The notes under the pieces: model-generated
What the model was told of the DNA's origin: nothing
Databases searched by the model: none
Seen by the model: only the letters and a program-made list of their open reading frames with translations
Assembly: GCF_006716675.1 (NCBI RefSeq)
Contig: NZ_VFPM01000003.1
Span: forward strand, 372,001 to 436,000
DNA: 64,000 nucleotides
DNA from: Humibacillus xanthopallidus
GTDB lineage: Bacteria; Actinomycetota; Actinomycetes; Actinomycetales; Dermatophilaceae
Reading direction: 5' to 3'
In this document: piece after piece, positions 1 to 8,780 of the stretch
Layout of the letters: each line of letters opens with the position of its first letter
Position numbering within the stretch: position 1 is the first letter of the stretch
Position numbers and translations under genes: made by a program

Positions 1-2
1 TC

Positions 3-446
3 CACGACCTGCTCGGACGCAGCAACCCCGGTCTCATCGCGATGCTCGAGCAGCAGTTCGGCACGGCGGCGACCTGGACCGAGCCGACCAACGTCGTCGA
101 GATCGGCGACGGCACGCGCCTGACCCTCGCGGGCCTCGACGTCGACGTGCTGCACGCGCCCGGCCACACCGAGGGCTCCGTCATGTTCGGCCTCGACCGG
201 GTGCCCGACGGCATCGCCGAGCAGGTCGACGTCGACCGCACGATGGTGACGGGTGACGTCCTCTTCGCCGGCTCGATCGGACGGACGGACCTGCCCGGCG
301 GTGACCCGGCCGCCATGCAGCGCAGCCTGCGCGACGTCGTGCTGCCCCTGCCCGACACGACCCTCGTGCTGCCCGGCCACTACCAGGCCACGACGATGGC
401 CCACGAACGCCTGACCAACCCCTACCTGAAGGACCTGTCCGCGTGA
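3..446 (+). CDS. MBL-fold metallo-hydrolase, C-terminal part
   Basis: The reading frame is open from base 3, so the gene starts outside the window and only about the last 147 codons are seen. The fragment shows the glyoxalase-II-like signature HAPGHTEGS and, further on, a second metal-site stretch (VTGDVLF, then LPGHY near the C-terminus). These are the later zinc-ligand motifs of the metallo-beta-lactamase fold, which usually hydrolyses thioesters or other esters. The stop overlaps the GTG start of hisS (GTGA), so the two are translationally coupled. A glyoxalase-II-type gene directly before hisS is a common actinobacterial arrangement. The true substrate cannot be read from the sequence. 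Confidence 0.85.
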   Translation, partial: HDLLGRSNPGLIAMLEQQFGTAATWTEPTNVVEIGDGTRLTLAGLDVDVLHAPGHTEGSVMFGLDRVPDGIAEQVDVDRTMVTGDVLFAGSIGRTDLPGGDPAAMQRSLRDVVLPLPDTTLVLPGHYQATTMAHERLTNPYLKDLSA

Positions 447-1795
447 GCACCCCGTCCCGTCCCGCCGTGAAGGTCACCCCGATCAGCGGTTTCCCGGAGT
501 ACCTCCCGTCCGAGCGCATCGTCGAGCAGCGCTTCCTCGACGTCATCCGCGAGACCTTCGAGCTGCACGGCTTCAGCTCGATCGAGACCCGCTCGATCGA
601 GCCGATCGAGCGGCTCAGCGCGCAGGGCGAGGACGCCGACAAGGAGATCTACGCGGTCTCGCGCCTCGCCGGCGGCAGTGACGAGGACGCGCGCTGGGGT
701 CTGCACTTCGACATGACGGTGCCCTTCGCGCGCTACGTGCTCGAGAACGCCGGCAAGCTCGCCTTCCCGTTCCGGCGCTACCAGATCCAGAAGGCCTGGC
801 GCGGCGAGCGACCGCAGGAGGGCCGCTACCGCGAGTTCACGCAGGCCGACATCGACGTCGTCGACGTCGGGCAGCTCTCGGCGCACTTCGAGGCGGAGAT
901 GCCGCTCGTCATCGCGGACGTCTTCAGCAAGTTCCCGGTCGGCGAGTTCGTCATCCAGGTCAACGACCGCAAGATCCCGAACGGCTTCTACCAGGGCATC
1001 GGCATCACCGACGTCATCGGCACGCTGCGCATCGTCGACAAGCTCGACAAGATCGGACCCGACAAGGTCAAGGCGCTGCTCGTCGAGTCGGGCACGACGC
1101 CGGAGCAGGCCGACCAGTGCCTCGCCCTGGCCGCCATCCGCTCGACCGACCTGGGCTTCGTCGACCAGGTGCGCGCGCTCGGTGTCGAGCACCCGCTGCT
1201 CGACGAGGGTCTCGAGTCCCTCGCCAACGTCATCCGCACGGGCATGGCCAACGCGCCGGGCACGCTCGTCGCCGACCTGCGGATCGCCCGCGGTCTCGAC
1301 TACTACACGGGAACCGTCTACGAGACCCAGTTCATCGGCCACGAGGACTGGGGCTCGTTCTGCTCCGGCGGCCGCTACGACGCCCTGGCGAGCGATGGCC
1401 GTACGACCTACCCGGGCGTCGGCATCTCGATCGGCGTCACCCGCATCCTGGGCCTGCTCATCGGGCGCGGGCTCGTCACCGCCTCGCGGTCCACGCCTGC
1501 CGCCGTGCTCGTCGCGCTCACCGACGACGAGGCGCGGCACGAGGCCGTCGAGATCGCGACGGCGTTGCGCCGCCGTGGTATCGCCTGCGAGGTGGCGCCG
1601 AGCGCCGCCAAGTTCGGCAAGCAGATCCGCTACGCCGAGCGGCGCGGCATCCCCTTCGTGTGGTTCCCCGCAGCGGGGGAGCACGGCGAGGTCAAGGACA
1701 TCCGCTCCGGTGAGCAGGTGCCCGCAGACCCCGCGACGTGGACCCCTCCGGCCGAGGACCTCCACCCCCAGGTCACCCGCACCGACACCCCCTGA
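443..1795 (+). CDS. hisS: Histidine--tRNA ligase
   Basis: A class II aminoacyl-tRNA synthetase that charges tRNA-His in the cytoplasm. The 450-aa product is slightly longer than the usual 420-430 aa. Motif 2 lies around residues 110-140 (RYQIQKAWRGERPQ...REF), and the histidine-specific motif GLDYYTGTVYE is around residue 285. A C-terminal anticodon-binding domain follows (RRRGIACEVAPSAAKFGKQIRYAERR). The GTG start at 443 overlaps the previous stop by two bases, and no other start gives a complete N-terminus. The gene is followed by the 54-bp palindromic repeats. Identification is secure. Confidence 0.97.
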   Translation: MSTPSRPAVKVTPISGFPEYLPSERIVEQRFLDVIRETFELHGFSSIETRSIEPIERLSAQGEDADKEIYAVSRLAGGSDEDARWGLHFDMTVPFARYVLENAGKLAFPFRRYQIQKAWRGERPQEGRYREFTQADIDVVDVGQLSAHFEAEMPLVIADVFSKFPVGEFVIQVNDRKIPNGFYQGIGITDVIGTLRIVDKLDKIGPDKVKALLVESGTTPEQADQCLALAAIRSTDLGFVDQVRALGVEHPLLDEGLESLANVIRTGMANAPGTLVADLRIARGLDYYTGTVYETQFIGHEDWGSFCSGGRYDALASDGRTTYPGVGISIGVTRILGLLIGRGLVTASRSTPAAVLVALTDDEARHEAVEIATALRRRGIACEVAPSAAKFGKQIRYAERRGIPFVWFPAAGEHGEVKDIRSGEQVPADPATWTPPAEDLHPQVTRTDTP

Positions 1796-1819
1796 TAACC
1801 CCCAAAGCCCGACCCCCCC

Positions 1820-1873
1820 CTCGTCGAGTGCCCAGTTCTCAACATGCCGGGGCGTCGAGAGATGAGCACTCGA
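1820..1873. repeat. 54-bp REP-like palindromic repeat, copy 1
   Basis: The unit begins TCGAGTGC one base in and ends GCACTCGA, which are perfect inverted ends. Inside them lies a second inverted pair (here TCTCAAC against GTCGAGA). Folded, the arms match at about 16-17 of 20 positions around a loop containing ATGCCGGGGC. It sits 24 bases after the hisS stop. The near-identical copy 2 begins 85 bases downstream. Confidence 0.8.
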
Positions 1874-1904
1874 CCTCGGAGGTGCCCGCCCGGCCCGCAC
1901 CCCT

Positions 1905-1958
1905 CTCGTCGAGTGCCCAGTTCTCGACATGCCGGGGCGTCGAGAGATGAGCACTCGA
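1905..1958. repeat. 54-bp REP-like palindromic repeat, copy 2
   Basis: Differs from copy 1 by one visible base (TTCTCGAC instead of TTCTCAAC), which makes its inner inverted pair CTCGAC/GTCGAG perfect. The 31 bases separating the copies are unrelated to the repeat. A further GGGCACTCGA at 1981-1990 looks like a solitary right end. The repeats lie between convergent hisS and the membrane protein gene, so they could act as a hairpin terminator or be a dispersed REP/BIME-type element. Confidence 0.8.
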
Positions 1959-2004
1959 ATGGGCCGGGCTGCTTGGAAGTGGGCACTCGACTGGGGGCGT
2001 CGGG

Positions 2005-2625
2005 TCAGGGGGCAGACCGGGGCGGGGGCGGGCGCAGGCCCTGGTCGCGCAGCTCGAGCAGGGCGAGCTCGCGGATGACGGCACGATCCTGCCGGCGCCA
2101 CGCGCCGGCGGGGTCGTCCGAGACCTTCGCGAGCGCCCGCATCGGCTGTCGTGCCATGGCGCGCAGCGCGAAGAGGTCCAGGTCCTCACCCGCGTCGATG
2201 AAGCGCTGCGACTGCCTGGCCGTGCGCACGAAGCCGATCCGCACGTAGAGCCAGACCGCGACGACGATCGAGATCGGTGCGAGCGCTGTCGCCAGCCCGA
2301 GCCCGAGCGCGAGCCGGTCGATCGTGTCGGCCATCGAGGCGCCCGCGTCGCGCAGCGTCGTGCCGGAGCCCGCGGCCTGCGTCAGCCACGTGCGCAGCTG
2401 GTCGCCGACCAGCGGGATCTGCCCGGCCTGCTCGCCGGCGCCGGTCAACGAGTCGTTGACCGACTGCCCGGCCGAGGTGATCGAGTCGGCGGGGGAGCGC
2501 AGGCTGGTCACGAGGTCGTGGACCTGACGGCCGGCATACACCCACAGGCCCACCCACAGCACGATGAAGGCGTCGGCGAGCAGCTGCCGCGTCCGGCGGG
2601 TCGGGGTGTCCGCATACAGCTTCAT
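2005..2625 (-). CDS. Two-TM membrane protein of unknown function
   Basis: About 206 aa. There is one hydrophobic segment near residues 18-35 (AFIVLWVGLWVYAG) and a second near 105-130 (ALAPISIVVAVWLYV). Between them is a Ser/Gly-rich extracytoplasmic loop, and after them a basic cytoplasmic tail of about 70 residues ending in PPPP. The ATG at 2625 is preferred because AGAGG lies just upstream; a GTG six codons further out (2643) is also possible. The protein resembles an actinobacterial hypothetical family, but I cannot assign a function. It is convergent with hisS and divergent from ald. Confidence 0.7.
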   Translation of the reverse strand: MKLYADTPTRRTRQLLADAFIVLWVGLWVYAGRQVHDLVTSLRSPADSITSAGQSVNDSLTGAGEQAGQIPLVGDQLRTWLTQAAGSGTTLRDAGASMADTIDRLALGLGLATALAPISIVVAVWLYVRIGFVRTARQSQRFIDAGEDLDLFALRAMARQPMRALAKVSDDPAGAWRRQDRAVIRELALLELRDQGLRPPPPRSAP

Positions 2626-2821
2626 GGCGCCTCTCGGAGTCACGCGGGGGTCGGTCGGAACCGATCGACGCGGCCCAACCTACTGGCCCCGGATCGTGCT
2701 GGTGCAGAAGTGGTCTGGCCATCGATCACACGCCGTTAGAGTGGCCTCGCGGCCCTGCACACGGTCGCCGGCCAGGCAACGACGCCCGGCGCGACGTGGT
2801 GAGTCCGGAAGGATGTGCAGC

Positions 2822-3937
2822 ATGAAGGTCGGCATTCCACGCGAGGTCAAGAACCACGAGTACCGCGTGGCCATCACCCCATCAGGCGTGCACGAGCTCA
2901 CCGAGCACGGACACGAGGTCTTCGTCGAGAAGGACGCCGGCGTCGGGTCGCAGATCAGCGACGAGCAGTACGTCGCCGCCGGCGCCCGCATCATCGGCTC
3001 GGCCGACGACGTGTGGGGCGAGGCCGACATGGTGCTCAAGGTCAAGGAGCCCGTGGCGGAGGAGTACCACCGCATGCGTGAGGGCCTCACGCTCTTCACC
3101 TACCTCCACCTCGCCGCCGACAAGCCCCTCACCGAGGAGCTCGCCGCCCGCAAGGTCACCGGCATCGCCTACGAGACGGTGCAGCTGACCTCCGGCGCCC
3201 TGCCGCTGCTCTACCCGATGTCCGAGGTGGCCGGGTGCCTGGCGCCCCAGGTCGGCGCGCACTCGCTCATGCGGGCCGAGGGTGGCCGCGGCGTGCTCAT
3301 GGGCGGCGTCGGTGGTGTGCAGAACGCCAAGGTCGTCATCCTCGGCGCCGGCGTGTCCGGCCAGAACGCCGCCAACATCGCCCTCGGCATGGGCGCCGAC
3401 GTGACGCTGCTCGACACCGACCTCGACAAGCTGCGCATGTCGTTCTGGCGCTACGACAACCAGGTCCACGGCCTCGCCTCCTCGAAGCTCACGGTCCAGG
3501 AGCAGGTGCTGCAGGCCGACCTCGTCATCGGTGCCGTCCTCATCCCCGGTGCCGCCGCCCCCAAGCTCGTCACGAACGACCTCGTCGCGCAGATGAAGCC
3601 CGGCTCCGTCCTCGTCGACATCGCCATCGACCAGGGCGGCTGCTTCGAGGACTCACGGCCCACGACGCACGCCGACCCCACCTTCCAGGTGCACAACTCG
3701 GTGTTCTACTGCGTCGCCAACATGCCGGGCGCCGTGCCCAACACGTCGACCTACGCCCTCACCAACTCCACACTGCCGTATGCCGTGAAGCTGGCCAACC
3801 AGGGATGGCGCGACGCGCTGCGGAGCGACCACGCCCTGGGCCTCGGCCTCAACACCTACGACGGCCACGTCACCTACGGCCCCGTCGCCGAGGCTCACGG
3901 CATGACCTCGATCTCCTTGGAGGAGGCCCTCTCCTGA
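2822..3937 (+). CDS. ald: Alanine dehydrogenase
   Basis: Catalyses NAD-dependent interconversion of L-alanine and pyruvate plus ammonia in the cytoplasm. The 371-aa length is typical. Catalytic and substrate residues are present at the numbering known from M. tuberculosis Ald: R15 (EYRVAI), K75 (KVKEP) and H96 (YLHLAAD). A Rossmann NAD site follows ([15 protein letters not shown], about residues 175-190). GGAAGG at 2807-2812 gives good spacing to the ATG at 2822; an ATG at 2813 lies too close to that site. The stop overlaps the presumed start of xerD. The 196-bp upstream region, divergent from the membrane protein gene, should hold the promoter. Confidence 0.96.
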   Translation: MKVGIPREVKNHEYRVAITPSGVHELTEHGHEVFVEKDAGVGSQISDEQYVAAGARIIGSADDVWGEADMVLKVKEPVAEEYHRMREGLTLFTYLHLAADKPLTEELAARKVTGIAYETVQLTSGALPLLYPMSEVAGCLAPQVGAHSLMRAEGGRGVLMGGVGGVQNAKVVILGAGVSGQNAANIALGMGADVTLLDTDLDKLRMSFWRYDNQVHGLASSKLTVQEQVLQADLVIGAVLIPGAAAPKLVTNDLVAQMKPGSVLVDIAIDQGGCFEDSRPTTHADPTFQVHNSVFYCVANMPGAVPNTSTYALTNSTLPYAVKLANQGWRDALRSDHALGLGLNTYDGHVTYGPVAEAHGMTSISLEEALS

Positions 3938-4941
3938 CCCAGGACGTCACGACCGGGCCACCCACGGTGCGCCTCACGCCTCTCGAGCGTGACGTCCGTG
4001 GGTGGCTCGACCACGTCCGGGTCGAACGCGGCGCCTCCGACAACACCCTGTCCTCCTACGCCCGTGACCTTCGCGCCTACATCGCCTTCCTCGCGGGCCG
4101 CCACATCGGGGATGCCGCACAGGTCACCGAGGCCGACGTCACCGACTTCCTCGCCTCGCTGAGCGAGCGGGGCCTCGCGCCGTCATCGGCGGCGCGCACC
4201 CTCGTGGCCGTGCGCGGTTTCCACCGCTTCCTCGCGCTCGAGGGGCAGGTCGCCACCGACCCGGCCGCTGCGGTCCCCCCGCCGCGGCCACCCTCACGCC
4301 TGCCCAAGGCCATCCCCGTCGACGCAGTCGAGCGGCTCCTCGCCGCGGCGTCGGTCGGCGACACGCCCGAGGCGCTGCGCGATCGGGCCCTGCTCGAGAT
4401 CCTCTACGGCACGGGCGCCCGGATCAGCGAGGCGGTCGGGCTCGACGTCGACGACCTCGACCTCGGCGCGCGCCACGCCGACCCCGGAACGGGGCCGGCG
4501 GGCACCGGCGACGCGACCCCGGGCCTCACGACAGCGGCCACGCGCCTGCGGGGCAAGGGCGGCAAGGAGCGCGTCGTGCCGGTCGGGAGGTACGCGGTGG
4601 AGGCCGTCACGGCATACCTCGTGCGGGCCCGGCCCGTGCTCGCGGCGCACGGTCGCGGGGGGCCGGCCCTGCTGCTCAACGCGCGTGGCAACCGGCTCTC
4701 GCGCCAGTCGGCCTGGGCGATCCTCCAGCGCGCGGCCGAGCGAGCCGGCCTGTCCGAGCACGTGTCGCCGCACACGCTGCGCCACTCCTTCGCCACCCAC
4801 CTGCTCGACGGCGGCGCCGACGTGCGCGTCGTGCAGGAGCTGCTCGGGCACGCCTCGGTGACGACGACGCAGATCTACACGATGGTCTCGGTGCACCGAC
4901 TCCGCGAGGTCTACGCGGGCGCCCACCCCCGGGCCCGCTGA
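3934..4941 (+). CDS. xerD: Site-specific tyrosine recombinase XerD
   Basis: With XerC, resolves chromosome dimers at dif under FtsK control. An N-terminal SAM-like domain (about residues 15-105) precedes the catalytic domain. The catalytic set is visible: Arg in GARISE, Lys in [19 protein letters not shown] (H-x-x-R), [14 protein letters not shown] (His and the Tyr nucleophile). About 25 extra residues rich in Gly, Pro and Ala precede the Lys strand. No ATG fits. A CTG at 3934 overlaps the ald stop and has GGAGGAGG seven bases upstream; the alternative GTG at 3967 has a poor ribosome site. Two dif-like sites lie in the same window. Confidence 0.92.
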   Translation: MTQDVTTGPPTVRLTPLERDVRGWLDHVRVERGASDNTLSSYARDLRAYIAFLAGRHIGDAAQVTEADVTDFLASLSERGLAPSSAARTLVAVRGFHRFLALEGQVATDPAAAVPPPRPPSRLPKAIPVDAVERLLAAASVGDTPEALRDRALLEILYGTGARISEAVGLDVDDLDLGARHADPGTGPAGTGDATPGLTTAATRLRGKGGKERVVPVGRYAVEAVTAYLVRARPVLAAHGRGGPALLLNARGNRLSRQSAWAILQRAAERAGLSEHVSPHTLRHSFATHLLDGGADVRVVQELLGHASVTTTQIYTMVSVHRLREVYAGAHPRAR

Positions 4942-4999
4942 TAGGGTCACGAGTGATCAGCGAGAGGCTGAACGCAGCACCAGCAGCGAGCCGAGCGGA

Positions 5000-6061
5000 G
5001 TGGGACAGCCGGTGAACGAGGAGTCACACGAGACCATGGAGACCAGCGAGTCCCTGCAGTCGTCGGTGCCGTCGCAGCCGTCGCAGCCGTCGGAGCCGTC
5101 GCACGAGCGCAGCAACGCCGTGCCTCGAGCGCGCAGCGCCGGGCCCGTGCCGCCCGCCGCCCCGCGCGCCGACGCACGTGAGCGCGACGAGAGCGCTCCA
5201 GTGCGTGGGGCCGGCGGCGCCGCCCTCGGCCCGACCGGTCGCCCCCTCGTCGAGTTCCCCGACCCCGAGCCGCTCACGAGCCACGGTCCCGCCCGCATCA
5301 TCGCCATGTGCAACCAGAAGGGTGGCGTCGGCAAGACGACGACGACCATCAACCTCGGCGCCGCGCTGGCCGAGCTCGGGCGCAAGGTGCTCGTCATCGA
5401 CTTCGACCCGCAGGGCGCCCTCTCGGTGGGCCTCGGGGTCAACGCCCAGGAGCTCGACCTCACGATCTACAACCTGCTCGTCGAGCGGGGGCACGAGATC
5501 CACGAGGTCATCACGCCCACGAGCACCCCCGGCCTCGACCTCGTGCCGGCCAACATCGACCTGTCCGCCGCCGAGGTCCAGCTCGTCGGAGAGGTCGCCC
5601 GCGAGATGGTGCTCGCGCGCGTGCTGCGGCCTGTTCTCGACGAGTACGACGTCATCCTCATCGACTGCCAGCCCTCTCTCGGCCTGCTCACCGTCAACGC
5701 GCTCACGGCCGCGCACGGCGTGCTCATCCCGCTCGAGTGCGAGTTCTTCGCGATGCGCGGCGTCGCACTGCTCATCGACACCATCGACAAGATCACCGAC
5801 CGGCTCAACCCGCGCCTCAAGGTCGACGGCATCCTCGCGACGATGTACGACTCACGCACCCTGCACAGCCGCGAGGTCGTGCGATCGGTCGTCGACCACT
5901 TCGGCGACCAGGTCTTCCACACGGTCATCAGCCGCACGGTGAAGTTCCCCGACGCGACCCTGGCCGCCGAGCCGATCACGACGTACTCCTCGGACCACTC
6001 CGGCGCCAATGCCTACCGCCAGCTCGCACGGGAGCTCATCGCCCGCGGCGACGCCGCCTGA
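5000..6061 (+). CDS. ParA/Soj-family ATPase
   Basis: A deviant Walker-type ATPase of the ParA/MinD class. The P-loop KGGVGKTTT is at about residues 107-115, followed by FDPQGALSVGLG (Walker A' region) and VILIDCQPSLG (Walker B). The first 95 residues are a low-complexity extension rich in Ser, Pro, Gln and Glu, with QPSQPSEPS from a 9-base repeat near 5065-5105. No parB follows. It is instead the orphan Soj-like ATPase that in actinobacteria precedes scpA-scpB, so a role in chromosome organisation is inferred. GTG at 5000 is used; GTG 5012 and ATG 5036 are possible shorter starts. Confidence 0.9.
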   Translation: MGQPVNEESHETMETSESLQSSVPSQPSQPSEPSHERSNAVPRARSAGPVPPAAPRADARERDESAPVRGAGGAALGPTGRPLVEFPDPEPLTSHGPARIIAMCNQKGGVGKTTTTINLGAALAELGRKVLVIDFDPQGALSVGLGVNAQELDLTIYNLLVERGHEIHEVITPTSTPGLDLVPANIDLSAAEVQLVGEVAREMVLARVLRPVLDEYDVILIDCQPSLGLLTVNALTAAHGVLIPLECEFFAMRGVALLIDTIDKITDRLNPRLKVDGILATMYDSRTLHSREVVRSVVDHFGDQVFHTVISRTVKFPDATLAAEPITTYSSDHSGANAYRQLARELIARGDAA

Positions 6062-6074
6062 CCGGCCCGGTGCG

Positions 6075-7166
6075 ATGACCGAGCAGGGCATCGTCGACCG
6101 CCCGGCGGTCGACGCGGACGATGCTGCCGCCACGCAGGTGGCTGCGGCAGCGACGGCACCGGAGGCCGCTGCCGACGCGGTGCCGCTCGTCGACGTGCCG
6201 CCGACGGGATCTGACCTCACGCCCGGCGGCATCCTCACGCGCCGGCAGGTCGTGCCGTTCGAGGTGCACCTCGACGTCTTCTCCGGCCCTTTCGACCTGC
6301 TGCTCGGGCTCATCAGCAAGCACAAGCTCGACATCACCGAGGTGGCGCTGGCCCAGGTCACCGACGAGTTCATCAGCCACATCAAGGCCGCTCAGGCCAG
6401 CGACCACGACTGGGACCTCGGACAGGCCTCCGAGTTCCTCCTCGTGGCCGCAACCCTGCTCGACCTCAAGGCCGCCCGCCTCCTGCCCTCCTTCGGGCCA
6501 CAGGACGACGAGGACCTCGCGCTCATCGAGGCCCGCGACCTGCTCTTCGCACGGCTCCTCCAGTACCGCGCCTACAAGCAGATCGCCGGGGTGTTCCGGG
6601 AGCGGATGGCGACGGCGGGCCGCATCACCCCGCGCCAGGCCGGCATGGAGCCGGAGTTCGCGAGCCTGCTGCCCGAGCTCGTCATCGCCGTCACTCCCGA
6701 GCAGTTCGCCATGATCGCCGCCCGCGCCATGACCCCCAAGGTCGCCCCCACCGTGGGCCTCGACCACCTGCACGCCCCGCAGGTCAGCGTGCGCGAACAG
6801 GCCGCCATCATCGTCGAACGGCTCCGCACCCGCGGACAGGCCTCCTTCCGCAGTCTCGTCGCCGACGCCGACAGCACCCTCGTCATCGTCGCCCGCTTCC
6901 TCGCGCTCCTCGAGCTCTTCAAGGAGTCGGCCATCGCCTTCGAGCAGGCCGAGGCGCTCGGTGAGCTCGACGTGAGGTGGACGGGCGGGGACCGCGACGA
7001 CGTGTCGATCGACGACGAGTTCGACGAGGACGACGACCAGGCGGTCGACGAGGACGTCGACCAAGAGGTCGACCGCGACGTCGACAACGACCGGCCCGCC
7101 GCCGGGCGCCCCCGGCCCGGCAGGGATGATGGCGACGTGGGCACGAGGGAGAACGACGATGAGTGA
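6075..7166 (+). CDS. scpA: Segregation and condensation protein A (kleisin)
   Basis: The kleisin subunit of the SMC-ScpAB condensin. The core starts at FEVHLDVFSGPFDLLLGLI (about residue 58) and the C-terminal winged helix lies around residues 225-300 (FRSLVADADSTLVIVARFLALLELFK). At 363 aa it is longer than the usual 250-280. The excess is an Ala-rich N-terminus of about 55 residues and a strongly acidic tail built of Asp/Val/Glu repeats. The ATG at 6075 is 13 bases after the parA stop. The stop overlaps scpB by 8 bases, consistent with co-translation. Confidence 0.95.
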   Translation: MTEQGIVDRPAVDADDAAATQVAAAATAPEAAADAVPLVDVPPTGSDLTPGGILTRRQVVPFEVHLDVFSGPFDLLLGLISKHKLDITEVALAQVTDEFISHIKAAQASDHDWDLGQASEFLLVAATLLDLKAARLLPSFGPQDDEDLALIEARDLLFARLLQYRAYKQIAGVFRERMATAGRITPRQAGMEPEFASLLPELVIAVTPEQFAMIAARAMTPKVAPTVGLDHLHAPQVSVREQAAIIVERLRTRGQASFRSLVADADSTLVIVARFLALLELFKESAIAFEQAEALGELDVRWTGGDRDDVSIDDEFDEDDDQAVDEDVDQEVDRDVDNDRPAAGRPRPGRDDGDVGTRENDDE

Positions 7167-7824
7167 CGCGTCCGAGCACGCGCCCGAGACGGTCGCGAGC
7201 GCGGGGGAGAGGTCTGCCGACGGCACTCCCGAGGCGGCCGACGAGCAGATCGCCTTCGACCTGTCGACCTTCCCGGGCGGCGCCCGCTCGGCCATCGAGG
7301 CGGTGCTCATGGTCGTCGACGAGCCGGTGACGGAGCTGTCGCTCGCCTCAGCCCTCGAGCTGCCCGTCGAGGACGTCGTCGAGCACCTCCACGCTCTCGA
7401 GCAGGAGTACTCCACCCAGCAGCGCGGCTTCACCCTGCGCAGCGTCGCCGGCGGCTGGCGGGTCTACAGCCGTCCCGAATTCGCTCCCGTCGTCGAGAAG
7501 TTCGTCCTCGACGGCCAGCAGGCCCGGCTCACCCAGGCCTCGCTCGAGACCCTCGCCGTCATCGCCTACCGCCAGCCCGTGTCGCGGGCGCGAGTCAGTG
7601 CCGTGCGCGGTGTCAACGTCGACGGCGTGGTGCGCACCCTCGTCTCGCGCGGCCTCATCGAGGAGGTCGACGACGTGGGCGAGAGCGGCGCCCTGCTCTA
7701 CCGCACCACCACCTATTTCCTCCAGCGCCTGGGCCTCTCGTCGCTCGACGAGCTCCCCGCCCTCGCGCCCTACCTACCCGATGTCGACGTCATCGACGAG
7801 CTCATCGAGGAAGGACACCGATGA
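7159..7824 (+). CDS. scpB: Segregation and condensation protein B
   Basis: A winged-helix partner that dimerises and binds ScpA within the SMC complex. The 221-aa product has the typical core GARSAIEAVLMVVDEPV (about residues 38-54) and LETLAVIAYRQPVSRA...RGVNVDGVVRTLVSRGLIEE in the second winged helix. The ATG at 7159 is preceded by GAGGGA and overlaps scpA by 8 bases. The ATG also overlaps a longer open frame from 7126 that has no ribosome site. The stop overlaps the next gene's ATG (ATGA). Confidence 0.95.
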   Translation: MSDASEHAPETVASAGERSADGTPEAADEQIAFDLSTFPGGARSAIEAVLMVVDEPVTELSLASALELPVEDVVEHLHALEQEYSTQQRGFTLRSVAGGWRVYSRPEFAPVVEKFVLDGQQARLTQASLETLAVIAYRQPVSRARVSAVRGVNVDGVVRTLVSRGLIEEVDDVGESGALLYRTTTYFLQRLGLSSLDELPALAPYLPDVDVIDELIEEGHR

Positions 7825-8780
7825 CCGAGCACTCGAGGTCACCCCGCCAGCCCCGCAAGAAGGGCGGTGCCGCGCCCGCGGGACCCCGCAGGTCCGGCGG
7901 CAAGCCGTCAGGCAAGGCACCCGGCAAGGCGTCGGGCAAGAGCGACGGCCAGGGCGGCAGCCGCTCGACCGCGCGCTTCGCCGGGTCGACGAAGCCGAGC
8001 CAGCCCACCCGCCTGCCCGACCGCGACGCGCCCGCACCGGTCGACGTGCACGACCCCGACGGCATCCGCCTGCAGAAGCTCATGGCCGCCGCCGGCGTCG
8101 GATCGCGCCGGGTCTGCGAGAACCTCATCGCCCAGGGCCGCGTCGAGGTCGACGGGCAGGTCGTCACCGAGCTCGGCGTGCGCATCGACGCGAAGTCCCA
8201 GGTCGTCCACGTCGACGGTGTGCGGATCAACCTCGACGAGGACCGGGTCTACCTCGCCTTCAACAAGCCCAAGGGTGTCGTCACGACGATGCACGACGAG
8301 CTGGGCCGCATCTCGCTCGAGGACTACGTCGGCAACCGCGAGGAGCGGCTCTTCCACGTCGGGCGGCTCGACGCGGACACCGAGGGCCTGTTGCTGCTGA
8401 CCAACGACGGCGACCTCGCCCACCGGCTCCAGCACCCGGCATACGGCGTGCTCAAGACCTATGTCGCGACGATCCGGGGCCCGGTGGGGCGCGACGTCGG
8501 CAAGCGGCTGCGTGAGGGTGTCGAACTCGAGGACGGGCCCGTCAGCGTCGACTCCTTCCGCATCGTCGACCACCAGCCCGGCAAGGCGATGGTCGAGGTC
8601 GTGCTGCACGAGGGGCGCAAGCACGTCGTGCGGCGCATGCTCGAGGCCGTCGGGCATCCCGTGCTCGAGCTCGTGCGCACCGAGGTCGGGCCGATCCGCC
8701 TCGCGGACCTCAAGTCCGGCCGGATGCGCCGGCTCAACAAGGCCGAGATCGGCGCCCTCTACAAGGCTGCGGGGCTGTGA
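7821..8780 (+). CDS. rluB: 23S rRNA pseudouridine synthase, RsuA/RluB family
   Basis: Isomerises a uridine in 23S rRNA (position 2605 in E. coli RluB). Residues 1-75 are a Lys/Arg/Gly/Ser-rich disordered extension with repeated SGKAPGKASGK-like motifs. An S4 RNA-binding domain follows at about 80-130 (IRLQKLMAAAGVGSRRVCE), then the synthase domain with catalytic Asp184 in GRLDADTEGLLLLTNDG. The position immediately after scpB is conserved in actinobacteria. The start overlaps the scpB stop (ATGA) and the stop overlaps tyrA. Confidence 0.93.
   Translation: MTEHSRSPRQPRKKGGAAPAGPRRSGGKPSGKAPGKASGKSDGQGGSRSTARFAGSTKPSQPTRLPDRDAPAPVDVHDPDGIRLQKLMAAAGVGSRRVCENLIAQGRVEVDGQVVTELGVRIDAKSQVVHVDGVRINLDEDRVYLAFNKPKGVVTTMHDELGRISLEDYVGNREERLFHVGRLDADTEGLLLLTNDGDLAHRLQHPAYGVLKTYVATIRGPVGRDVGKRLREGVELEDGPVSVDSFRIVDHQPGKAMVEVVLHEGRKHVVRRMLEAVGHPVLELVRTEVGPIRLADLKSGRMRRLNKAEIGALYKAAGL

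Noticed and set aside
1820..1958. CRISPR-like repeat pair
   Set aside because: Only two copies, 54 bp and strongly palindromic with no cas gene; better seen as REP-like.
422..2101. 559-codon open frame on the - strand over hisS
   Set aside because: Low-complexity translation with no family motif, antisense to a secure hisS; typical shadow of GC-rich coding sequence.
3778..3783. Isolated GTATGC sites as Xer arms
   Set aside because: No second arm or 6-bp centre; just instances of the frequent hexamer.
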